Shown in pieces: positions 1-7,900 of a stretch of DNA of 64,000 nucleotides. The notes under the pieces were generated by a model, which saw only the letters and a list, made by a program, of their open reading frames with translations, did not search any database and was not told the origin of the DNA. Position 1 is the first letter of the stretch. Every line of letters begins with the position of its first letter. The stretch is from contig NZ_CP007806.1 of assembly GCF_000219535.2 (NCBI RefSeq), forward strand, positions 2,204,501 through 2,268,500, given 5' to 3'. A program made the translations under genes and the position numbers. This DNA comes from Brevibacillus laterosporus LMG 15441. Its GTDB lineage: Bacteria; Bacillota; Bacilli; Brevibacillales; Brevibacillaceae.

Positions 1-30
1 AGTTCTATTTCGGTTAGAACTCCTCTTGTT
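1..30 (+). terminator. Probable terminator of a gene left of the window
   Basis: Arms AGTTCTA (1-7) and TAGAACT (15-21) enclose a 7-base loop and are followed by a CTCTTGTTTTT stretch. The layout fits an intrinsic terminator for a forward-strand gene ending outside the window, but the arms are short. Confidence 0.4.
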
Positions 31-55
31 TTTGAAAAGTAAAAATTTGGGCTAA

Positions 56-96
56 AAGCTGGGTGGTATAGTAGAATAACCCAGCTTGTTATTTTC
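56..96 (+). terminator. Intrinsic terminator
   Basis: Perfect 9-bp arms AAGCTGGGT (56-64) and ACCCAGCTT (79-87) are followed by GTTATTTT. It could end transcription entering from the left; the reverse strand lacks a comparable T run. Confidence 0.55.
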
Positions 97-99
97 AGT

Positions 100-516
100 T
101 ATGAAAAACGTAGCCTTAAAAATATGGATACGCTACAGTAGCATCTCTTTGTAGATGTGAATGAAAAAATACAATTTCCTCTAGCCCATACATATGAATA
201 CAATATGTCATAGGTTCTTTTGTTCAAGCTTCCTAATATGTTTACATCAAAAACAACATTCCTCTTTATATTAAGTAATAAGGAAAAGATAAAGACTTAG
301 TTTTTTTGATGTACATAGTTTTTTTATGGGCAGATGCCGATCTCTTTTTTATCTGCCCTGACCAGATCATTTTTTTAGGGGCCAAAAATCTGTGGATAAC
401 CTACCCATAAAAATTGTATCAGCCTTTTGTTATAGAACTCGGATGTTGCCCATAGGATTTTAATGGGCAACCCATAAAATATTGGTTATGGAAAGAAACA
501 AAAGTTCAGAGAAACT
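100..516. other. Candidate replication origin / regulatory region
   Basis: No gene is visible in this stretch. It holds a perfect DnaA box (TGTGGATAA, 391-399, reverse complement of TTATCCACA). It also holds an inverted repeat GGGCAGAT / ATCTGCCC around 328-356 and another, GTTGCCCAT / ATGGGCAAC, around 446-472. The word CCCATAAAA occurs twice (around 404 and 472), and the area is A/T-rich. It lies directly beyond the 3' end of a gene whose product carries a DnaA-domain-I-like C-terminus. A DnaA box plus inverted repeats beside such a protein is the usual layout of a phage or plasmid origin; that function is inferred. Confidence 0.4.
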
Positions 517-1524
517 TTATTCGTTTTCGTCTAGAGAGGCCATAAAAGTTATTTGTTCAAATTCCAAAAAATGAGATGCATCGTGGAGAGCCTCTATAAT
601 TAATTCCCGATAACGACTGGATAACCAATCCCGATGAAATGCATTTTTGGCGTAGATTATAAGTTCTTTCTCTTTTGAGATACAAAAAGTGTCGGCATAC
701 CAGGTTTTAAATGAATTAAGAGTTAGCCGTTTCCGGATATAAGCTAGCACGTTAATCCACAGTTGTTCATCTGCTATGCTCCTTTGATCCATTATAGCTG
801 TAATCCTCCTTTTAGCATATACGATACGTTCCGCAGGTGAAAGGTCAATCGGGAGCCTACCAAGCTTACCTTTTTCGCGTAATTTCTCGAAATCATTGGT
901 GTAATCGTAACTTTCTGCAAGCTCAATATGCGTAACCTCCATGACCTGTTCCATGTATCGATCATGCATGGATTGAAAGGGCTTAGACAGATTTTCAATC
1001 AACTCTCTGCTCAAAATAGGAATAGTTCGTCTTACCTTATAGATAATTCCACAATCATTATTATTCTCTTCAGGATTTTGTAACCAAAATCGAAAGATAA
1101 AGCCATGCTGTTCAAGAATATCCATATATTTATGTAAGGTCGTGGTTGTTATCTTCATTTTTACGGCGATCGTAGGTAAGTCAGGAAAGCAGAAGTCTTT
1201 GTCTCCATAGCAATATCTAGTAAGGTGAATAAAAAGGGAAGTGGCTGTTGCTCCCATAACAGCACCCCAGAAGTCCAAAAAATAATTACTAATCGTGGTA
1301 AACCCCTTGTTATCAATGGGTAGATTTACCCCCAATTTTTCTAGTCGAAGAGTCTGAAAATCTTGATAGGTGTAATAGATTCGTTGTAAAACCTCCTGAT
1401 CATAGGTCTGCTCAACAGGCTTTCCTTTTACGATTCTTATCCGTGAGACAGGCTTTTTAATGCCTGTTTTTTCAATTCGATAATAGGTTAATTTCTTTAA
1501 ATCGAGATGTTTCTTTTTTTTCAT
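517..1524 (-). CDS. Winged-helix replication protein with DnaA N-terminal-like domain
   Basis: 335 residues. Residues about 80-170 look like a helix-turn-helix domain of phage or plasmid replication initiators (a DLPTIAVKMKITTTTLHKYM helix pair). The last 75 residues (WINVLAYIRKRLTLNSFKTW followed by NAFHRDWLSSRYRELIIEAL) closely resemble DnaA domain I (DnaA_N), which in DnaA mediates oligomerisation and helicase loading. No AAA+ ATPase region is present, so this is not DnaA itself. Such HTH plus DnaA_N proteins occur in Firmicute phages and plasmids. The start follows a GAAAGGA ribosome site. It is transcribed away from the tail genes, towards a region with a DnaA box. A replication-initiation role is inferred; a regulator is the alternative. 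Confidence 0.65.
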   Translation of the reverse strand: MKKKKHLDLKKLTYYRIEKTGIKKPVSRIRIVKGKPVEQTYDQEVLQRIYYTYQDFQTLRLEKLGVNLPIDNKGFTTISNYFLDFWGAVMGATATSLFIHLTRYCYGDKDFCFPDLPTIAVKMKITTTTLHKYMDILEQHGFIFRFWLQNPEENNNDCGIIYKVRRTIPILSRELIENLSKPFQSMHDRYMEQVMEVTHIELAESYDYTNDFEKLREKGKLGRLPIDLSPAERIVYAKRRITAIMDQRSIADEQLWINVLAYIRKRLTLNSFKTWYADTFCISKEKELIIYAKNAFHRDWLSSRYRELIIEALHDASHFLEFEQITFMASLDENE

Positions 1525-1741
1525 AGAAGAAATCCTTTCTATAGAAAAGAAGTAGCAATCTTATGAACGGGACAATGAATGAGTTTGTGTTCCATCAAAA
1601 TGTACAGTTTCAAATGATATCTTTATAGATAAAGAAGGTCCCTCTCTTTCAATGTAACAAGAGAGGGTTTTGTATTTCATGGACAACTGTCAGTTGTAAA
1701 TGGGGTAGTGGAGTGGGCAGCTTATTATTTGAACACAGATT

Positions 1742-1774
1742 GTTAACAATGCTTGCCGCTTACTTATATTGAAA
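1742..1774 (+). promoter_or_regulatory. Element-specific promoter, class A (copy 1)
   Basis: GTTAA (1742-1746), 16 bases, then CTTATAT (1763-1769) followed by TGAAATGG. It shares both boxes and the spacing with six other sites in this element. It lies before a small gene; if real, transcription would start near 1777. Confidence 0.55.
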
Positions 1775-1800
1775 TGGAAACCATCTTTGCGAATAGGGAG

Positions 1801-2046
1801 ATGATCCTATTGTTAGACAACCTTTGTAAACAAATTACGTCCAGCTTCGGTCAGGATACCTATTTTATGGGACTGGCTTTTCGATTCAAAAAAGGTATTG
1901 TGATGACGGATATATACGTTAATAGTCAACAAAAAGCAGAATATACACTAGAGTTTGTTAGTTTTATCGAGCATGAGCCGCCAGTATATGTAATCGTAAA
2001 AAGTAAAGAGGAGCTTTATCGAGTTATTCAAGAGCTTGCTATGTAG
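1801..2046 (+). CDS. Small phage-type protein, unknown function
   Basis: 81 residues from ATG 1801. The same frame is open from TTG 1753 and has another ATG at 1774, but both starts fall on or before the class A promoter core at 1763-1769, so a later start is more consistent with transcription. AGGGAG sits directly against ATG 1801, which is unusually close, so TTG 1810 is also possible. The sequence is mixed alpha/beta with no motif I recognise. It is the first forward gene after the replication-type gene and precedes a zinc-ribbon gene. Confidence 0.45.
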   Translation: MILLLDNLCKQITSSFGQDTYFMGLAFRFKKGIVMTDIYVNSQQKAEYTLEFVSFIEHEPPVYVIVKSKEELYRVIQELAM

Positions 2047-2220
2047 CCTTTTCGATTGTAAATATTGCACCTTACTTTTATAGTAGTGGTTCTATCCTAA
2101 GGAAAGGTTGCGAAACTTTTCATTTTTTTCTTGAGGCACAAGAAGTGGAAATAGGAATACTTGAGATGTAGTGAACATCCGAAAGCAGAGCTATAAATGA
2201 AAGATAGAAGAATTGGTTGA

Positions 2221-2511
2221 TTGCTAGTAGATTGGATGGATACAATGCAAAAATTAGAGAAATGTATACAATGTGGTTTCCGCTACGTAACGGAAAAGGC
2301 AAAACAAAATTATTTTGCGGAAGGATTAACAGGAGAGCCGCAAACCTGCTTGCATTGTTTGGGAGAGAAAACAGGAAAAGTAATGAATGCTTCTGGAAAT
2401 CTTGTATTTCCACATGAAGTTGAGTCATCTAATAAACAACTGTATATTCCTAAAACGGTGATTGAAGGCTGTCGTCCTTGTATGAAGAGAAGAGGGTTTC
2501 TTTACAAATGA
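2221..2511 (+). CDS. Small zinc-ribbon protein
   Basis: Up to 96 residues. Three CxxC pairs (CIQC, CLHC and CRPC) suggest one or two structural zinc sites; the first two pairs are about 30 residues apart, as in zinc ribbons. Small zinc-ribbon proteins are common among phage accessory genes, often with a nucleic-acid-binding or adaptor role, but nothing here shows which. The start is unclear: TTG 2221 has no good ribosome site, and ATG 2236 and ATG 2245 are alternatives (GGATGG lies before 2245). It sits between the regulatory left edge and the tail module. Confidence 0.5.
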   Translation: MLVDWMDTMQKLEKCIQCGFRYVTEKAKQNYFAEGLTGEPQTCLHCLGEKTGKVMNASGNLVFPHEVESSNKQLYIPKTVIEGCRPCMKRRGFLYK

Positions 2512-2546
2512 CTTTTGAAGCACGTGTTGTCTTAAAGAGGGCTTAC

Positions 2547-2621
2547 ATGAACAATACTTTCCGTTTAGTTAAAAGAAAAGATAAACAGAAAAAAACTCGT
2601 TTCCATACGCAGGTTAGTTAA
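2547..2621 (+). CDS. Possible 24-residue basic peptide
   Basis: ATG 2547 follows AAAGAGGG by five bases and opens a 24-codon frame rich in Lys and Arg (FRLVKRKDKQKKTR). Its stop codon overlaps the GTTAA box of the downstream class A promoter. The ribosome site supports translation, but the frame is too short to be sure; it could be a leader peptide or chance. Confidence 0.25.
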   Translation: MNNTFRLVKRKDKQKKTRFHTQVS

Positions 2622-2650
2622 AGCCTGCACTGCTTTTACTTATATTGTGA
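2617..2650 (+). promoter_or_regulatory. Class A promoter (copy 2), upstream of tail tube
   Basis: GTTAA (2617-2621), 17 bases, then CTTATAT (2639-2645) and TGTGATA. This is the only class A copy with a 17-base spacer. It is the sole promoter-like element before the tail tube gene, so it probably drives the first structural transcript. Confidence 0.6.
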
Positions 2651-2867
2651 TACGAACCATGAAAAAGATGATGGGTGCTAGTAGTATTTTGTGTTTCGAA
2701 TCTATACGCATATGGTAGGCGTTACTGATCAGAGAACGCTGACCTTCATGTTTTGGTTAGGAATTGATAGATTCAAAGGTTTTCAAAGGTGTAGCCTATT
2801 AAAAAGCGTAAGGAAGCACGAATTACTATAACCATTGTTTTGAGATGATTAGAGGAGGGTTTTATAC

Positions 2868-3926
2868 ATGAGTACAACGAAGAATAAGAAAATGCTAATT
2901 AAGGGTGCAGGTAAATTTATGGCAAAATTGCCTAATTGTGATGAATTAATCACGATTGGTACGTTGAACAACATGCGCTTGGATATTCAGCTTGACATGC
3001 AAGATATTGAAGGTGGGGATTCAAGCGTTGCTCTCGATACCCTTTTACGAAAAAAGACGATTGATATCACGGCCGAAGATGCAAAATTTGACTTAAACCT
3101 TGTCCGTCTGGCTCTTGGCTCAAAATTACGAGAAGGTGTTAGTGGTGCCACCTATAAAATGGTGACGGAAGCGGTACAGGTACCATCTTCTGCACCTTAT
3201 CAGGGTACGCTTTCTGAAGCATCCGTATCAAATCCTGCTCATAAAGCGTATGAGAGTACGATCAACGGAACAGACGTAACATCTAAAGTAACACTTGCAG
3301 GTAAAACAATCACGTTTGATGATGCTCTTGCAGGTAAAACCGTGGTTATCTTGTATCCAGTTGCTCTTAGTGGAGTATCGTACGATGAGGATGGCTTTGT
3401 TTGGGTAATAGAAGAGAAGAATACTGTAAAAGAAACGGGCGGCAAATTCGAAGTCGATCTTGTTTTCGGAGCTGCCCTGCATAAAGACCCTCAAATTTCT
3501 GTTCGTACCCTAAAAGGCAACAAGCTTTTAAAGAAAACGACAAACGCTACTCCAAAAGAGAACGAGTACACTGTAAATGGCGGTACGCTATCTTTTCATT
3601 CTTCCTTAAAAGACGTGGATATTTACGTAAACTACAAACGTAATGAAGTTGTGGACGTGTTGGATATTAGCACGAAGGATGTGCCTCTTACTGTCCATGT
3701 CATTCATGATGGTCAATTTGAACAAAAGGACGGGTCTATCCAAGGCTATCAAACAGAACTGTACTTGTGCCGTGTAAAATCAAACTTTACGGTGGATGCG
3801 CAACGTCAACAGGCTTCTACACATAGCGTAACCTTAACCGTTATTGATCCTGATCGTGTAGATGGAAAACTCGGAACAATCAAACGATATGAAGCCCAAA
3901 GTGCAAATGCCAAAAATCTTTGTTAG
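2868..3926 (+). CDS. Phage tail tube (major tail) protein
   Basis: 352 residues after an AGAGGAGGG ribosome site. The N-terminal part (LITIGTLNNMRLDIQLDMQDIEGGDSS and onward, with DITAEDAKFDLNLVRLALG) has the feel of siphophage and large-phage tube proteins. The position directly before overlapping tail-chaperone genes and a tape measure is where a tube gene is expected. It is longer than a typical tube subunit (150-250 aa). The middle (about 110-260) contains two beta-rich repeat-like segments ending in VVILYP and IYVNYK, resembling domains in the 611-aa appendage protein, so it may carry surface Ig-like insertions. No sheath gene accompanies it, which points to a non-contractile tail. The tube role is inferred from position and sequence character. 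Confidence 0.65.
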   Translation: MSTTKNKKMLIKGAGKFMAKLPNCDELITIGTLNNMRLDIQLDMQDIEGGDSSVALDTLLRKKTIDITAEDAKFDLNLVRLALGSKLREGVSGATYKMVTEAVQVPSSAPYQGTLSEASVSNPAHKAYESTINGTDVTSKVTLAGKTITFDDALAGKTVVILYPVALSGVSYDEDGFVWVIEEKNTVKETGGKFEVDLVFGAALHKDPQISVRTLKGNKLLKKTTNATPKENEYTVNGGTLSFHSSLKDVDIYVNYKRNEVVDVLDISTKDVPLTVHVIHDGQFEQKDGSIQGYQTELYLCRVKSNFTVDAQRQQASTHSVTLTVIDPDRVDGKLGTIKRYEAQSANAKNLC

Positions 3927-3932
3927 GTAGGG

Positions 3933-3956
3933 ACCCCTCTAGGAGGGGTTCTTTCC
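3933..3956 (+). terminator. Intrinsic terminator after tube gene
   Basis: ACCCCTC and GAGGGGT arms with a 3-base loop, followed by TCTTTCC. The T run is weak, so partial read-through into the chaperone genes is likely. This would give the tube protein the excess expected of a major subunit. Confidence 0.6.
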
Positions 3957-4069
3957 ATAATCATGTTCGAAAACACTAAGAAGTGCTTAGAATGACAGCA
4001 TAGGTAGCTCTATCTGGTTACCCCCGCCATTTAGCTTACCTATGTTTAACAGTCAATGGGGGAAAACAC

Positions 4070-4579
4070 ATGTGGGGGTGCCACGTTTTGAGTGATCGAA
4101 ATTTTGCAATTCCAAAGCATCAGGAAAATAACTCGGAGCAAGAGCAGGTTATTCAACAAGAGGTAGCCGGTCAGGTTGAGAAGCAACAAGCCGTTTCAAC
4201 AACGGAGGAAACACCAGCTAAAGTATTGAGCCAAGAAGAGGCGTCCATTCGCGAAAAGGTATTTTTTGAAGAGGATGAAAAGGTGCGGCTGCGTGATGGT
4301 AAAACGTACTCAATTCCTCCTCTAGGTATCAGGGATGCCCGAAAATTGATGAAATTGTTAAATACGATTGATTCAGGAATTATTATTGCTAACTTAATTC
4401 CAGAGTCAGAGCTAGACGATGATCGTTATGAGGAATTATTACGTGTACTTCTAATGGCGTTTAAACCCTACTATAAGCACGTGGATACAGATTACTTAGC
4501 TGATTATGTAGACTTAGAAACGGCCAAGAAAATTATTGATGCAATGATCGGATTAAATGGATTAAAAAAGTCAATGTAA
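4070..4579 (+). CDS. Tail assembly chaperone, G-like (unshifted product)
   Basis: 169 residues; the acidic, Gln-rich N-terminal 60 residues precede a compact domain (VRLRDGKTYSIPPLGIRDARKLM, then a helical region). In siphophages, G-type chaperones of this size coat the tape measure during tail assembly and are absent from the finished tail. The gene lies between tube and tape measure, as expected, and ends in the slippery site that fuses it to the T frame. GGGGG lies before ATG 4070; TTG 4088 with GGGGGTG upstream is a second possible start. Family identity is inferred from position, size and the frameshift signal. Confidence 0.7.
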   Translation: MWGCHVLSDRNFAIPKHQENNSEQEQVIQQEVAGQVEKQQAVSTTEETPAKVLSQEEASIREKVFFEEDEKVRLRDGKTYSIPPLGIRDARKLMKLLNTIDSGIIIANLIPESELDDDRYEELLRVLLMAFKPYYKHVDTDYLADYVDLETAKKIIDAMIGLNGLKKSM

Positions 4580-4914
4580 CCACTGAGGAGGAAGATGAGG
4601 AGTATAAGGCACGAGCTCCTATCAATTGGGCTGATATTTTCTTTAAACTAGCTCATTATTGTCATCTGGATAAATATCAGGTTTGGCAACTGACATTACC
4701 TCAGTTGGGTTTTTATTTAGAGCAATGCAATGAACATATCGAATTCACTGTGAAGGTTTCAACCATGTCCTTTGGAAGCCTCTTTGGCGGAGGGCTATCC
4801 ACCAAGGATCAATCACATGGACAGACCGGGACTAGATCAGATGGAACTTACCTGGATGGCTATAAAGTAGCAGATGAATCAGATATGGAATGGCTTGCCA
4901 ACGTTTTGGGTTAA
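4070..4914 (+). CDS. Tail assembly chaperone G-T fusion by -1 frameshift
   Basis: The zero frame reads TTA AAA AAG and contains the classic slippery heptamer A_AAA_AAG at 4564-4570. A -1 slip continues with GTC AAT GTA ACC and stays open to the stop at 4912-4914, giving about 281 residues. The T part (114 residues) has no convincing start of its own in the first 45 codons, which supports production only by frameshifting. It ends DGYKVADESDMEWLANVLG. A G/G-T pair made by -1 slippage is a hallmark of long non-contractile and many contractile tails. I did not find a clear pseudoknot downstream. Confidence 0.75.
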
Positions 4915-4920
4915 TACATA

Positions 4921-4962
4921 CTCCTGCTCTGCTCCTGAATGGAGGGGCAGGAGTTTTATTTT
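4921..4962 (+). terminator. Terminator-like hairpin between G-T and tape measure
   Basis: CTCCTGC (4921-4927) pairs with GCAGGAG (4947-4953), followed by TTTTATTTTAT. It lies immediately after the G-T stop and 18 bases before the tape-measure start, so it may limit tape-measure expression rather than stop it, because no promoter follows it. Confidence 0.6.
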
Positions 4963-4979
4963 ATAAGGCAGGTGAGACG

Positions 4980-7900
4980 ATGAATAATGAAATGAGGGCA
5001 ACTTTTGCCACTGAGCTGCGTGCTTCCATTCAAAGCTCCATTCAATACAGCAAGGAGCTGGTGCGACTTGACTCCCGATTTGGCAATTTGGCTGCTCGGA
5101 TCAATGCGGTACACAATTCTCTACGTTCCTTTCACAGAGAAGTAAATAGAGACATGGGAAGAAAGCTGCACCAACAAATGAATCAGGATAGTAGCTCCAT
5201 GCCTGCAAGCAAGAATATGGGGCAGAGGGCTGGAACACTCACTCAGCGAATGCCAGAATTACAATCCCATATGCAAAGAGTCTCTGATGAGGTGCAAGGA
5301 AAAGTAAAACGAGGTATTCAGCTTGAACTGCAGAAGGTAGCAGACAGCATTGAAACATTAGATATTAAATCGAGTCCTAGGCTAAAAAAACATCTCATTA
5401 GTCAAATCAATTTGATCAACGAAAAGCTAATTCAAAAGATTAAGAAACAATTCGATCTCCAAGTGGAGCATATATTGCAAGAATTTGGGCAAAGTACGGG
5501 GCGCATACAGAGACATAACCGCACCTTGCCACCGTTTCGCTCTTCTCCTGTCATGTTACGTTCATTAGATCATGGTACTACAGACACGGGTATAACAGCA
5601 GGTAAGAAGACTAGTGCTTCTCCAGTTTCAAACGAGGCGGCTCCTGCTACTAGTGTAGTGACAGCTATCAACGCTCAAAACGCTGCTATTGCTTCTATTC
5701 GCAATAACTTAGCGGTAAGCGGAGCTAAAGACCCTTCCTCACTTTTCTACCAAGCTATTGATATTTTTAATCATATTCAGCAGGAAGAGATCAAGCTATA
5801 CCGCAGTCTCTCGCTACTAAAAGATTATCGAGTTGATCCTAATCACGCTCAAAGCCCGGTTGATCAGGGAAAAGTAGCGAGTGCAATTGAAGGGATTAAA
5901 GGATTCGTTCGTCAACAAAGTTCTTTTTATGGTCTTTCCTTTAAGCAGCTTTTTGAAGTAGCCTCTATAGGTGGTAAAACACTTACGGAACCAGCAGAGA
6001 TGAAAAAGCTAGTACAACAGGTAGCCCAGATCAAAATAATTGACCCTTCTACTGATATGAAAGCAGTAGCTAACGGCCTGTTGGTTACTAAAGATAAGCT
6101 GGGTCTATCCATGCAAGAAATGGATGATAAGATTATTCGTTCTATTGCTGCTGTCACTCAAATGGGAACGGCGAATAGTGAACAAATTCTGCAAATGATT
6201 AATAAAACTGGTAATACTTTTAAATCAAAAACAGACGCAGATATGCTCGTAGGACTTTCTGCTGCCTCCATTCAAACAAATACAAATCTCGGAATCTATG
6301 AAAAAATCCTGAAACGCTTTGAAACGGACAAAGGAAGAGATAAAGCGAAAGAGCTCGGTGTCAAAACAGAAGAGATGGACCCAGCAACTGGTGGAATGAA
6401 AAACAGAAGTGCAGAGTCCATGTATAAGGATTTTGCGGATATGCTTTCCTCCTTGCGTAATAGTGCTGAACGAGATAGGCTGATCGATTCTTTCTTTGGT
6501 ACCACAGAAGGAGGGAGGGGTGGCGCCAGTCAGGAAGCCCTTTTAGCTAAAACTCATGCAGAGCTTATTACGAAGATGAAAGGCTTTGATCAGTCAGCAT
6601 TTGAGGGAATGCTTCAGCAGTCCCTGCAAAATCCTACAGTCAATATGAATCGAGTTAATACAAGCTTAGAAGTAGCCTTGGACGCATTAGTTACTGAACT
6701 GACACCATCTATTAATAAGGTGTCTTATATGCTGATGAATATGGCAGATGGAGTTTCAAGGAATATGCAGCTTTTTGCTAGTTTAGCAGATGTACTGTCT
6801 AACGCATTGCTTGGTCTTACACTGATGAAAGGCATCAAATGGGGCTGGCAAAAATCTGGAATTCCTGAAAACTGGGAAAAGCAAAGAGAGCGGACTGCTT
6901 ATGCGGATCGTATGAAAGGGATGGTATCAGACCCTGTAGTAACGAGCATGATGGGGAATGATTTAAAGGGAAATCATAGGAAATTACGGCAGCAGGCCGC
7001 AGATTTTCAGGGAAATGACATCTTTTTAAAACGAATGCAAGAGTTTAATTCCATGAGTAAAGCTCAGCACGACCATTTTAAAAAGTATGTAGCCAGCTCT
7101 GGACATAAAGTAAATGATTTTCCTACTTTTTTTGCGATGATGGAGGAATCAAAAAGCTGGAAGGAAAAAGGGAAGGTTTCCTATCAAGAAAGATTTAATC
7201 GGAATCAGACTTATGCGAATCGGTTGAAAACGAATCCTGATTCCAATCAGCTCATTCAGCCAGCATTTTTGAATTCTCTGCTAGCAAGTACAGCGGACCG
7301 CACTTCCTTTGTGCAAAACATGGCTTCCCATACAGAATTTAAAAATGTTGCTTCACGCATGGGTGCAATGAGTCAAACTGAATTCGAGGGTTTTGAAAAG
7401 CATCTTCAGGAATTACGGAGGAATGGTTCTCCAGCGGTCAATAGCATTATGAGTCTACAACAAGCTTTAGATAGTTATCAGAATTCGTTAAGGCAAAGTT
7501 CGGCAGTTACACGCAACGCTTCTTCCACCTATCTAGAGCTATCTCATGCGATGCGCAGTATGAATGAGCAAGTTAATCGAAACAAAGTGGGGGACAAATT
7601 TAAGCGCTTTCTAAGTGAAACCTCCGATCTCGCTAGGGGAGCTGGGGGAGCCATTGGTGGTTTAACAGCTAACATTTTCAAGATGGGGGCACAGCTTGTA
7701 GCCATGCTAGCTTTGGCCCAAGCTGCCAAGACAGTAGCGATGAACATGACGACCACAGATGATCAGCGTCAATTAATGAGTGCGGAAAAACAAGAGAAAG
7801 ACATAGTAGGTGTGGCGAACACATTAAGAGTGGCGGGAGATAATGGAGTTTGGAGTTTACCTAACATTGGGAATACTCTTTATCTCATGTATGGGACCTT

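Larger units (their letters stand above)
2512..2867. other. Leader region of the tail module
   Basis: Apart from the possible 24-codon peptide and the class A promoter at 2617-2650, I see no gene. A long untranslated leader of about 215 bases would separate the promoter from the tube gene. A short inverted repeat (GCAGG / CCTGC, around 2609-2629) surrounds the GTTAA box. Confidence 0.4.

Noticed and set aside
2108-2140. GCGAAACTTTTC resembling an ECF -35 box before the zinc-ribbon gene
   Set aside because: The -10 position shows AGGC instead of CGAC or CGTA.
4890-4979. Earlier ATG of the tape measure frame at 4890
   Set aside because: It lies inside the T frame and before the hairpin, without a ribosome site; ATG 4980 has GGCAGGTGAG upstream.
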